Shown here: positions 24,200-31,586 of the stretch, one piece after another
Position numbering within the stretch: the stretch's first letter is position 1
Layout of the letters: each line of letters opens with the position of its first letter
Assembly: GCF_002157505.1 (NCBI RefSeq)
Contig: NZ_NFSC01000026.1
Span: 124,001-188,000 of the forward strand
Length of the DNA: 64,000 bases
Source of the DNA: Arthrobacter agilis
GTDB lineage: Bacteria > Actinomycetota > Actinomycetes > Actinomycetales > Micrococcaceae
Direction of reading: 5' to 3'
Made by a program: the position numbers and the translations under genes
Notes under the pieces: model-generated
Database searches by the model: none
Told to the model about the DNA's origin: nothing
What the model saw: only the letters and a program-made list of their open reading frames with translations

Positions 24200-25312
24200 G
24201 TGAGAATCCGAGCCACCCTGTCCCTGTCCCTCGCCGCCCTCCTCGGCCTGACCGCCTGCGGTTCCGACTACCCGCTGGGCGCGGAACAGGAAGCTGCAGC
24301 GCAGCGCGGGGACACGAGCCTGCAGGGAGCGGTGACCGCGGCGGGATCCTCGGCCCAGGGGCCGGCGATGGACGCCTGGCGCGCAGGCTTCGCGACGCTC
24401 TACCCGCGGGCCCAGGTGCAGTACTCGCCCGACGGCTCCGGGGCGGGGCGCGGGGCCCTGCTGGCGGGAGCCGTGGGGTTCGCCGGATCCGATGCCTACC
24501 TCAGCGAAGAGGAACTCGCCGCGTCCACGGAGGTGTGCGGGCCGGGAGGTGCCTTCAACATCCCGGCCTACGTCTCGCCCATCAGTGTCGCGTTCAACCT
24601 CCCGGGCATCTCTGAACTGAAGCTCGACGCCGCCACCGTGGCCCGCATCTTCCGGGGCGACATCGCCCTGTGGAACGATCCCGCCATCGCGGCGCAGAAC
24701 GACGGCGTCGACCTCCCGGCCCTGCCGGTCTCGGCCGTCAGCCGGTCCGACGACTCGGGGACCACCGAGAACTTCACGGACTACCTGCACGCGGTGGTCC
24801 CCGAGATCTGGACCGAGGAACCCGACGGAACGTGGCCGGCCGGCCTCGAGAACGAGAACGCCAAGGGCAACGCCGGCGTGGTGAGCACGGTGGCCGGCAC
24901 GGTCGGTGCCGTGACCTACGCCGACGACTCGGCCGTGGGTGACCCCCTAGGCCGCGCAGCCCTGAAGGTCGGTGCCGACTACGTACCGGTCAGCTCGGAG
25001 GCGGCGGCCGCCGCCGTCGACCTCGCGTCCCGCGTGTCCGGACGCGAGGACTACGACATCGCACTCGACCTGGACCGGACCACCAGCGAACCGGGCGTCT
25101 ACCCGCTGGTCCTGGTGTCCTACCACGTCTACTGCGCGCGCTACGAGAACGAGGCGACCGCCGCCGTCGTGCGCGCCTTCGGAACCTACGCCGTCAGCGC
25201 GGAAGGCCAGGCCGAAGCCGCAGAGGCCGCGAAGAGCTCGCCCATCTCGCCCGAGCTGTCCCGGCAGGCGACCGAATCGATCGCATCGATCGAGGTCGGG
25301 GACATCCCCTAA
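24200..25312 (+). CDS. pstS: PstS-type phosphate-binding lipoprotein
   Basis: A 370-residue periplasmic-binding-protein-family lipoprotein. The signal ends in the lipobox LGLTAC (lipidated Cys20). Phosphate-binding segments are visible: AAGSSAQ near residue 47, GSGAGRGAL near 80 and the signature SRSDDSGTTENFTDYL near 178. It captures phosphate for the PstCAB importer, but pstC, pstA and pstB are absent from the window, so this copy is an orphan. The GTG has no Shine-Dalgarno; TAACGT ends 7 nt upstream, suggesting a leaderless mRNA with its own promoter in addition to the Pho-box-like region before the small gene. Confidence 0.9.
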   Translation: MRIRATLSLSLAALLGLTACGSDYPLGAEQEAAAQRGDTSLQGAVTAAGSSAQGPAMDAWRAGFATLYPRAQVQYSPDGSGAGRGALLAGAVGFAGSDAYLSEEELAASTEVCGPGGAFNIPAYVSPISVAFNLPGISELKLDAATVARIFRGDIALWNDPAIAAQNDGVDLPALPVSAVSRSDDSGTTENFTDYLHAVVPEIWTEEPDGTWPAGLENENAKGNAGVVSTVAGTVGAVTYADDSAVGDPLGRAALKVGADYVPVSSEAAAAAVDLASRVSGREDYDIALDLDRTTSEPGVYPLVLVSYHVYCARYENEATAAVVRAFGTYAVSAEGQAEAAEAAKSSPISPELSRQATESIASIEVGDIP

Positions 25313-25323
25313 GGACAGCGAAG

Positions 25324-25349
25324 AGGCGGACCCCCGAGGGGATCCGCCT
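25324..25349. terminator. Terminator between pstS and the convergent SRPBCC gene
   Basis: AGGCGGA and TCCGCCT plus inner CCCC/GGGG form a GC-rich hairpin 12 nt after the pstS stop. It also faces the 3' end of the minus-strand gene and may act in both directions. Confidence 0.75.
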
Positions 25350-25367
25350 CCTGTCGCCGGAGCGCCG

Positions 25368-25916
25368 TCAGCCGACGCGCGGACCGCCCGAATCGGGGTC
25401 GTTCGTGGAGGTGTCCGGCAGCGTGCTGTTCGCGGGGGTCGCGTCGGTGGTGCCGCCGGTTGGCGGTGCCTCGACGTTCCCGCGCCAGGCGCCGGTCTCC
25501 CCGCCGCTCTTCTCGATGAACTGCTTGAACCTCTTGAGGTCGCCCTTCACCTGCGCGGCGTCCGCATGCACGACGGCGCCGATCTTCTCGGTGAACGTCT
25601 CGGGGTGCCAGTCGATCTGCACCATGAGCCGCGTGGTGTTCTCGTCGAGGCGGTGGAAGGTGACCACGCCGGCGTGCGATTCGCCGTCGGTGCTCTTCCA
25701 GGCGACGCGCTCGTCCGGGTGCTGCTCGGTGATCTCGGCGTCGAACTCGCGCTTCACGCCACCGATGCTCGTCACCCAGTGGGTGGTGGTGTCCGAGGTC
25801 TGCGTGATGGACTCGACGCCGCCCATGAACTGCGGGAAGCTCTCGAATTGGGTCCACTGGTTGTAGGCCGTGCTGACCGGTACTGCTACGTCGATAGATT
25901 CCTGCACTGAAGCCAA
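25368..25916 (-). CDS. SRPBCC-family (polyketide cyclase/dehydrase-like) protein
   Basis: A 182-residue protein. It has one helix-grip domain (about 1-145) of the cyclase/dehydrase type, with the start SIDVAVPVSTAYNQWTQFESFPQFM, the strand HAGVVTFHRLDENTTRLMVQ and a long C-terminal helix DLKRFKQFIEKSGGETGAW. A disordered Thr/Pro/Asp-rich tail of about 35 residues follows. Homologues are common in actinobacteria as stress-associated lipid- or polyketide-binding proteins; no enzyme activity is proven. The start is a TTG with GGAGGA 7 nt upstream. It ends tail to tail with pstS. Confidence 0.85.
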   Translation of the reverse strand: MASVQESIDVAVPVSTAYNQWTQFESFPQFMGGVESITQTSDTTTHWVTSIGGVKREFDAEITEQHPDERVAWKSTDGESHAGVVTFHRLDENTTRLMVQIDWHPETFTEKIGAVVHADAAQVKGDLKRFKQFIEKSGGETGAWRGNVEAPPTGGTTDATPANSTLPDTSTNDPDSGGPRVG

Positions 25917-26120
25917 AACGGTTCCTCCTTCGTAGAGACTCCGGCGCCGTCCGTTCCCGTTCGGGGATGCGGAACGGCTAAACCGTAAGTCCCCTTAGCG
26001 TATGCAGATCCGTTGGATTTGGCCAACGCGCAGGGCTAGGGTGAAAGGAGTCCCCCGGCGAGGATCGGCGCGTCCGGTGCCCTGCCGGGAGGAGGAAATT
26101 TCTCTAGCACTGGAGGATTC

Positions 26121-26615
26121 ATGAAGGCTTCACCCACCCTCACGGACAACATGCAGGCCGTCCTGGTCGACCTGGTCGAACTGCACCTGCAGGGCAAGCA
26201 GGCCCACTGGAACGTGGTCGGCAAGAACTTCCGCGACCTCCACCTGCAGCTGGACGAGATCATCGACGACGCCCGCCTCTTCGCGGACGAGATGGCCGAG
26301 CGCATGCGCGCGCTGCACGCCGTCCCGGACGGCCGCAGCGTCGCCGTCGCGGAAGGCACCAAGATCGCCCCCTTCCCCGCCGGCCTCGTCTCCACCAAGG
26401 ACACCGTGGGCCTCGTGGTCCGCATGCTGGACGCCACCGTGAAGACCATGCGCGACGTGCACGACCAGATCGACGAGGAGGATCCCACCACCGCGGACCT
26501 GCTGCACGGGTTCATCGCCAAGCTGGAGCAGTACGCGTGGATGGTGGACGCGGAGAACATGGAACCGACCGCCGAGGTCGTCACCCCTGTCGGCACGGAG
26601 CACGCCACCGTCTGA
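26121..26615 (+). CDS. dps: Dps-family DNA-protecting ferritin-like protein
   Basis: A 164-residue Dps protein, a dodecamer that oxidises and stores iron and shields DNA. All intersubunit ferroxidase ligands are present with the spacing of E. coli Dps: His29, His41, Asp45, Asp56 and Glu60, in HWNVVG and DLHLQLDEIIDDARLFADEMAER. CTGGAGG precedes the ATG. Upstream, TTGGAT and TAGGGT spaced by 18 nt may form the promoter (about 26012-26041). The last codons carry a 13-bp tandem duplication that extends past the stop. Confidence 0.95.
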   Translation: MKASPTLTDNMQAVLVDLVELHLQGKQAHWNVVGKNFRDLHLQLDEIIDDARLFADEMAERMRALHAVPDGRSVAVAEGTKIAPFPAGLVSTKDTVGLVVRMLDATVKTMRDVHDQIDEEDPTTADLLHGFIAKLEQYAWMVDAENMEPTAEVVTPVGTEHATV

Positions 26616-26631
26616 CGGCACCGTCTGACGG
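26606..26631 (+). repeat. 13-bp tandem duplication across the dps stop codon
   Basis: CACCGTCTGACGG occurs twice without gap (26606-26618, 26619-26631). Each copy contains the palindrome CCGTC-T-GACGG; the first contains the dps stop codon. Confidence 0.85.
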
Positions 26632-26702
26632 GGTGCGCCGGTCCTGCCGGGGAGGGAGGCACGTGCCTTCCCTCCCGGCCCCGGTCGGGCAATCTCCTGC
26701 TG

Positions 26703-26718
26703 GTACGACCTTTCGTAC
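26703..26718. promoter_or_regulatory. Inverted repeat in the GAF-ANTAR promoter region
   Basis: GTACGA-CCTT-TCGTAC, with 6-bp perfect arms, lies just upstream of a TAGGCT -10-like hexamer (26723-26728). It overlaps the place of a -35 box, so it could be a repressor site. Confidence 0.4.
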
Positions 26719-26857
26719 TGTGTAGGCTGGCTAATGGTCTAGCAGAAGGCCGAACACAGGCACCCTGGGTTTGTGTATCGGTTCCGGAGGTATCCGGACG
26801 CCCCGCAGGCGCGATGCACGCGACGCCCGGTGGTTGAACGAAACAGGATCAGTACAC

Positions 26858-27592
26858 ATGGCCGACCAGGTTGCCGGGCAGACCACCACGGACTACCTCC
26901 AGGACCTCCTCCTCGACACGGACGACGTCGAGGAGTTCCTCACTGAGTTCGCCCGCTTCGCCGCTGTCCGCCTGTTCGAACAGCCCGGGGAGACGCTGTG
27001 CGGCATCACCCTCCTGCGCAACAAGCGGGCAGGCACCGTCGCCAGCAGCAACGAGGCTGCCAGGAAGCTCGACGAACTGCAGTACGTCTTCACCGAGGGC
27101 CCGTGCCTCACCGCCTGCGAGGAGCAGCGCACGGTGCACGTTGCCGACGTCACCACCGATGAACGCTGGAGCGGCTATCTCTCCCGCGCTGCCGAGCACG
27201 GTGTGGGCTCGATCCTGGCCGTCCCGTTCTCGCTCGAAGCCGGCGCACGTGCCGCCCTGAACGTCTACTCGACGGAGAAAGGCGGCTTCGATCCCGCTGC
27301 CATCGCCACCGCGGAGACCTTCGTGGCACAGACCTCCAAGGCCCTGATGCTCTCGGTCCGGCTGGCCCAGCACAATGAGTCGGTCGCGAACCTCAAGGCT
27401 GCGATGACGTCGAGGACCGCCATCGACATCGCGATCGGGATCATCATGGCGCAGAACCGCTGCAGCCAGGTGGAGGCCCTCACCATCCTGAAGTCGGTGT
27501 CCAACAGCCGCAACGAGAAGGTCCGCGACATCGCCGCCTCCGTCGTGGCATCGATCGGGCAGGCCGAGCCCGAGACGCACTTCGACCCCTGA
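26858..27592 (+). CDS. GAF and ANTAR domain response regulator
   Basis: A 244-residue cytosolic signalling protein. An N-terminal GAF sensor domain (about 30-165; TEGPCLTACEEQRTVHVADV, GVGSILAVPFSLEAGARAALNVYS) is followed by an ANTAR RNA-binding domain (about 180-235; RTAIDIAIGIIMAQNRCSQVEALTILKSVSNSRNEKVRDIA). ANTAR proteins act as antiterminators by binding paired hairpins in leader RNAs. No obvious ANTAR target lies next to it. The ATG at 26858 has AGGA at about 9 nt. A palindrome upstream suggests repression. The signal sensed by the GAF domain is unknown. Confidence 0.93.
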   Translation: MADQVAGQTTTDYLQDLLLDTDDVEEFLTEFARFAAVRLFEQPGETLCGITLLRNKRAGTVASSNEAARKLDELQYVFTEGPCLTACEEQRTVHVADVTTDERWSGYLSRAAEHGVGSILAVPFSLEAGARAALNVYSTEKGGFDPAAIATAETFVAQTSKALMLSVRLAQHNESVANLKAAMTSRTAIDIAIGIIMAQNRCSQVEALTILKSVSNSRNEKVRDIAASVVASIGQAEPETHFDP

Positions 27593-27714
27593 GGTCCGGC
27601 TGCCGGTAGCAGGTAGGGCGCCTCGCCGGGAGCGGAGGCCGACGCCGATCCTCCCGTTGCCTGCGGACGGAGGCGGGTGCGACGGTGGGAGGACCGACAG
27701 GACGGAGAGTGGGC

Positions 27715-28482
27715 ATGCAGCAGCGATTCGACGGGAAGGTCGTCATCGTCACGGGAGCCGGTTCCGGCATCGGTGAAGCGACGGCACGGCGCTTCGTCGC
27801 CGAAGGGGCGCGGGTGGTCCTGACGGATTCGGTTCCCGACAAGATCGACGCCGTCGTCGCTTCCCTGCCGGAGGGACGGGTGACGGCCGTACCTGCGGAC
27901 TCCTCCGACTTCGGGCAGGTGGAGGCCATGGTGCAGGACACCGTCGAGCGGTACGGGCGCCTCGACGTCCTCGTCAACAACGCCGGCACCATCACGCAGG
28001 GAACCGTCCAGGACACCAGCGTGGATGACTGGCACCGTGTTATCGAGACGGACCTCTCCGGCGTGTTCTACGGCACCAAGGCGGCCCTCGGACACCTCCT
28101 GGAGACTCGGGGATGCATCGTCAACGTCTCCTCGGTGTCCGGACTGGCCGGTGACTGGCGGATGAGCGCCTACAACGCGGCCAAGGGCGGCGTCAGCAAT
28201 TTCACCCGTGCCGTCGCGCTGGACCACGGCAGGGATGGAGTGCGGGTGAACGCGGTCGCCCCGGGGTTCATCTGGACGGACCTCACGAGCGACGACGGCG
28301 GGGCCCACGAACTCTCCGACGAGTTCTCGCGGCGCATCGCCCTCGGCCGCGGCGGCCTGCCGGAGGAGGTGGCCGCCGCCATCCTCTTCCTCGCCAGCGA
28401 GGACGCGCGCTTCATCACCGGCGTCGTCCTTCCCGTGGACGGCGGGACGATGGCGAGCAACGGCCAGCCGGCGCAGGCCTGA
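27715..28482 (+). CDS. SDR-family oxidoreductase
   Basis: A 255-residue classical SDR. It has the NAD(P) motif TGAGSGIGEA at 13-22, an acidic Asp after strand 2 (VVLTDSVPDK), which favours NAD(H), NNAG near 88, the catalytic Ser in NVSSVSG and Tyr-Lys in YNAAK near 150, and the C-terminal TGVVLPVDGG. The substrate is unknown. CGGAG precedes the ATG at about 8 nt. It faces the flavoprotein gene tail to tail with only a 17-bp tandem repeat between. Confidence 0.9.
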   Translation: MQQRFDGKVVIVTGAGSGIGEATARRFVAEGARVVLTDSVPDKIDAVVASLPEGRVTAVPADSSDFGQVEAMVQDTVERYGRLDVLVNNAGTITQGTVQDTSVDDWHRVIETDLSGVFYGTKAALGHLLETRGCIVNVSSVSGLAGDWRMSAYNAAKGGVSNFTRAVALDHGRDGVRVNAVAPGFIWTDLTSDDGGAHELSDEFSRRIALGRGGLPEEVAAAILFLASEDARFITGVVLPVDGGTMASNGQPAQA

Positions 28483-28499
28483 AGCGCAGCAGTACAAAA

Positions 28500-28533
28500 C
28501 TGGAGCGGCAGTACAGCTGGAGCGGCAGTACAG
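28500..28533. repeat. 17-bp tandem duplication between convergent genes
   Basis: CTGGAGCGGCAGTACAG is present twice in tandem (28500-28516, 28517-28533), with a degenerate third start (CTAGAGCAG) that contains the stop codon of the flavoprotein gene. It fills nearly the whole 51-bp gap. Confidence 0.85.
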
Positions 28534-30210
28534 CTAGAGCAGTGCCGCGAGGGAGCGGCCCACGGTCCGGCCCGTGAAGATGCAACCGCCGAGGAAGGTC
28601 CCTTCGAGGGCGTTGTACCCGTGCGCGCCTCCCCCGCCGAAGCCGGCGGCCTCCCCGGCAGCGTAGAGGCCGCGGATCGGCTTTCCCGCAGTGTCGAAGG
28701 CCCTCCCGGTCAGGTCCGTCTGGATGCCGCCGAGGGTCTTCCGGGTGATGATGTGCAGCTTCACGGCGATCAGGGGCCCCGCGGCGGGATCGAGGATCTT
28801 GTGGGGGCTCGCCGTCCGCGTGAGCCTGTCCCCGAGGAACCTGCGCGAGTTGTGGATACCCATGACCTGTAGGTCCTTGGAATAGGGGTTGTCGAGCTCC
28901 GCATCGCGTTGCCGGATCTGCCGCTCGATGAGGTCGCGATCCAGCAGTGCGGTGTCGGTGAGGGCGTTCATCCCGGCCACGAGGCCGGTCAGGTCATCGG
29001 CGACGACGAAGTCCTCGCCGTTCTTCTTGAACGCCTCGACGGGCGGCGGCGCACCCCGCCCGAGCCTGCTCCTCAGCAGCAATCCCACGTCCCGGTTCGT
29101 GAGGTCGGGGTTCTGCTCCGACCCCGACAGCGCGAATTCCTTCTCGATCATCTTCTGGGTCAGGATGAACCACGAATGGTCGTACTGCGCGATGTCGGGG
29201 GTGTTCCGGAGGATCGTCAGCGTGCCGATGGTGTCATATCCGGGCAGGCCCGGGGCGGGCAGGCGCCGCCCGAGCGCATCGAACCACAGAGAGGACGGAC
29301 CGGGCAGGATCCGGATGCCGTGCTGCGGCCAGACCGGGTCCCAGTTCCGCACGCCCTCCGTGTAGTGCCACATGCGGTCGCGATTGACGAGCCGGACACC
29401 GGCGCCGGCGGCGATGTCGAGCATCCGGCCGTCCACGTGCTGCGGGACGCCGGTGATCATGCCCGACGGCGGTGTGCCGAGGCGTGCGGGCCACCACCGG
29501 CGGACCTGCTCATGGTTGCCCCCGATCCCGCCGCTGGCGATCACCACGGCCTGCGCCCGCAGCTCGAAGCCGCCGACCGCCTTCCGGCTCGAAGGGACCC
29601 CGCGCCCGGCGTCGTCCGGAGCCAGGACCGTCCCGTGCACGCCGGTGACGGTGTCCCCGTCCAGGATGAGTCCGTCGACCTGGTGGCGGAAGAAGAAGGT
29701 CAGCATCCCGTCCTCCGCGGCCGCCCGGGCCCTGTCGGCGAAGGGCTCCGAGATGCCCGTCCCCGTGCCCCAGGGCACGTGGAACCGGGGGACGGAGTTG
29801 CCGTGTCCGGCCGCCGTACCGCTGCCGCGCTCGGCCCATCCCACCAGGGGCGTGAACCTCACGCCCTGCTCCTCGAGCCACGGGCGCTTGTCCCCGGCAG
29901 CGAATTCGACGTAGGCCCGGCCCCACTGTGCCGCCCATTCGTCCTCGGGCAGGTCCCCGTCGAGGCGGTCCCACGCCGCCGATCCCTGCCAGTCCTGCCA
30001 GGCGAGGTCGAAGGAGTCCCGGACACGGAGGCGCCGCTGCATGGGCGTGTCGACCAGGAAGAGGCCGCCGAAGGACCAGAACGCCTGCCCGCCGAGGTTC
30101 CGGGCGTTCTCCTGCTCCACGATGGCGACCTTCCTGCCCGCCCGGATGAGCTCGTTGCCGGCCACGAGGCCGGCGAGTCCCGCACCGATGATGAGAACGT
30201 CAGCGTCCAT
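28534..30210 (-). CDS. FAD-binding dehydrogenase (3-ketosteroid dehydrogenase / fumarate reductase flavoprotein-like)
   Basis: A 558-residue flavoprotein with the N-terminal FAD Rossmann motif VLIIGAGLAGLVAGNELIRAG and VAIVEQE (ribose-binding Glu). The substrate region includes NLGGQAFWSFGG, an internal VVIASGGIGGN strand, and the C-terminal TLGGIQTDLTGR...LYAAGEAAGFGGGGAHGYNALEGTFLGG, typical of the FAD_binding_2 / KstD-like actinobacterial dehydrogenases. It is probably a soluble dehydrogenase that introduces a double bond into an unidentified substrate. CGGAGAG precedes the ATG. The neighbour upstream on the same strand is the LysR-domain protein. Confidence 0.9.
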   Translation of the reverse strand: MDADVLIIGAGLAGLVAGNELIRAGRKVAIVEQENARNLGGQAFWSFGGLFLVDTPMQRRLRVRDSFDLAWQDWQGSAAWDRLDGDLPEDEWAAQWGRAYVEFAAGDKRPWLEEQGVRFTPLVGWAERGSGTAAGHGNSVPRFHVPWGTGTGISEPFADRARAAAEDGMLTFFFRHQVDGLILDGDTVTGVHGTVLAPDDAGRGVPSSRKAVGGFELRAQAVVIASGGIGGNHEQVRRWWPARLGTPPSGMITGVPQHVDGRMLDIAAGAGVRLVNRDRMWHYTEGVRNWDPVWPQHGIRILPGPSSLWFDALGRRLPAPGLPGYDTIGTLTILRNTPDIAQYDHSWFILTQKMIEKEFALSGSEQNPDLTNRDVGLLLRSRLGRGAPPPVEAFKKNGEDFVVADDLTGLVAGMNALTDTALLDRDLIERQIRQRDAELDNPYSKDLQVMGIHNSRRFLGDRLTRTASPHKILDPAAGPLIAVKLHIITRKTLGGIQTDLTGRAFDTAGKPIRGLYAAGEAAGFGGGGAHGYNALEGTFLGGCIFTGRTVGRSLAALL

Positions 30211-30245
30211 GTGCTCTCCGAAGGATGGATGGATCAGGAGGGGCG

Positions 30246-30950
30246 TCAGCGCCGTTTTCCGCGCGAACCGGAAGGACGTGCGGCCTTTCCCGGCGGCGAA
30301 GGCTTCCTGTTCTCCTTCTGCCCCTTGGCTCCCCCAGCGGCGGCCTTCTTCGCGGCCGCCTTCTGCGACGCGCTCTTCCTGGGCGCCTCGCGCTGCGAGG
30401 GCTGCCGGGAGCTCTGGGCGGTGCGTCCGCGGACGATGCCGATGAACTCCTCGACGTCGTCGGACTCGTCCTCCATCCGCCAGGCGATACCGATCGTCGT
30501 CGGAGGCAGGCCCGGGACGGGCCGGTGCACGGCATCCTTCCGCGCATGGAGGCGTGCGAGGGACATCGGCAGGACGACGACGCCCGCGCCGGACGCTGCC
30601 ACCTCGACGGCCGTCTTCGGGCCGCCGCACTCCGCGACGTCGAGCAGGGTCCCCTCGAGTTCCTCGAGCGGAACCTCGTCGTAGAGCGACAGCTCGTTGT
30701 CCCGCGACATCACCGCCACGGGCTGTTCCTCGTAGAGGGGGATCAGGTGGAGCCCTGCACGGTCCACCGGGAGCCGGACGAAGACGACGGCGTCGGAGCC
30801 TTCCCGCAGTGCCGCCAGGGCGTCGTCGTCGTGCTGCCGGAGCTCGAGGGGCACCTCGGGATGCCGTTCACGCCACCGGGCCACCCACTTGCCCGGCGTC
30901 ACGCCCGGCACGAAGCCGACGGACAGGGTTCGGGGCTGGTCGGTGGGCAC
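30246..30950 (-). CDS. LysR-type substrate-binding domain protein lacking a DNA-binding domain
   Basis: A 234-residue protein that begins directly with a LysR effector-binding domain (LSVGFVPGVTPGKWVARWRERHPEVPLELR, residues 8-38, then VAVMSRDNELS and VVVLPMSLARL). It has no N-terminal winged helix, which in full LysR proteins takes about 60 residues. The last 60 residues are Lys/Arg/Ala/Gln-rich and may bind nucleic acid or be disordered. The GTG start has TACTGT ending 6 nt upstream, suggesting a leaderless mRNA. It is divergent from the DUF5997 gene across 68 bp. I recall this pairing as common in actinobacteria, and a joint regulator is a reasonable inference. Confidence 0.85.
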   Translation of the reverse strand: MPTDQPRTLSVGFVPGVTPGKWVARWRERHPEVPLELRQHDDDALAALREGSDAVVFVRLPVDRAGLHLIPLYEEQPVAVMSRDNELSLYDEVPLEELEGTLLDVAECGGPKTAVEVAASGAGVVVLPMSLARLHARKDAVHRPVPGLPPTTIGIAWRMEDESDDVEEFIGIVRGRTAQSSRQPSQREAPRKSASQKAAAKKAAAGGAKGQKENRKPSPPGKAARPSGSRGKRR

Positions 30951-30975
30951 CTGATCACAGTAGCGCCTGTCCGGA

Positions 30976-31000
30976 ACCGTTGAGCCGTGACCGTTGAGCC
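30976..31000. promoter_or_regulatory. Direct repeat in the LysR-domain/DUF5997 divergent promoter
   Basis: ACCGTTGAGCC occurs twice (30976-30986, 30990-31000) with a 14-bp period, and a decayed third copy (ACGTTAAGC) overlaps the DUF5997 -10 box. This is a candidate operator for control of both genes. Confidence 0.45.
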
Positions 31001-31018
31001 TGACGTTAAGCTTGGACA

Positions 31019-31411
31019 ATGACTCCCGCGAAAACTCCCCAGACACTGAAACCCGCCACCGCGGCCAAGAAACTGGGAATCTACCTGCCCGCCGCTCCCC
31101 AGGACTTCCAGGAGACCGAGCTGACGCGCGCGGAGTTCAACGAACTGCAGCAGACCCCGCCGGAGTGGCTCGCCGACCTGCGCCGCAATGGCCCGCACCC
31201 GCGCCCCGTCGTCGCGCAGAAGCTCGGGATCTCCATCAGCGGATTGGCGCGCGGAGGCATCACGGATCCCCTGACCAGCGAGCAGATCACCGCCCTGCTG
31301 CAGGATCCGCCCGCCTGGCTGGTGTCGGAGCGGGCCACGCAGGCCGCTGTCCGCGCCGAGGCCGCGCGGGTGAAGGAACGCGAGGCCGCGCGCAAGGCAT
31401 CGGACGCCTGA
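31019..31411 (+). CDS. DUF5997 family protein
   Basis: A 130-residue basic helical protein of the actinobacterial DUF5997 family. The N-terminus TLKPATAAKKLGIYLPAAPQDFQ and the central LRRNGPHPRPVVAQKLGISISGLARGGI are typical. The latter resembles a helix-turn-helix (VAQKLGISISGLARGG) and may bind DNA. The C-terminal 30 residues form a charged helix. TAAGCT ends 6 nt before the ATG, so the transcript is probably leaderless. It is divergent from the LysR effector-domain protein, which itself lacks a DNA-binding domain. The function is not established. Confidence 0.85.
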   Translation: MTPAKTPQTLKPATAAKKLGIYLPAAPQDFQETELTRAEFNELQQTPPEWLADLRRNGPHPRPVVAQKLGISISGLARGGITDPLTSEQITALLQDPPAWLVSERATQAAVRAEAARVKEREAARKASDA

Positions 31412-31509
31412 CACCCGCCTTTCAGGGACGACGGCGGCAGGTCCAGGGCTGCGCCTGCTGCTGCCGACCGGCTCGATCCGGGGCTGCACCTACCAGAAAA
31501 AGGCCGTAT

Positions 31510-31540
31510 TTCAGCAGTAATTCCAGCAGTATTCCAGCGG
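31510..31540 (+). repeat. Short imperfect repeats upstream of imuA
   Basis: TTCAGCAGTA, TTCCAGCAGTA and TTCCAGCGG follow with an 11-nt period in the 175-bp gap between DUF5997 and imuA. Apart from these and the LexA box I see nothing else in this gap. Confidence 0.4.
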
Positions 31541-31560
31541 AGGCGCGCTGATTGACTTAA

Positions 31561-31576
31561 TCGAACACGTATTCGA
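31561..31576. promoter_or_regulatory. LexA (SOS) box upstream of imuA
   Basis: TCGAAC-ACGT-ATTCGA differs by one base from the actinobacterial LexA consensus TCGAAC-N4-GTTCGA. It lies 10 nt upstream of the imuA start, where bound LexA would block initiation. It places the imuA-imuB-dnaE2 cluster in the SOS regulon. Confidence 0.85.
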
Positions 31577-31586
31577 ATATTGACGA

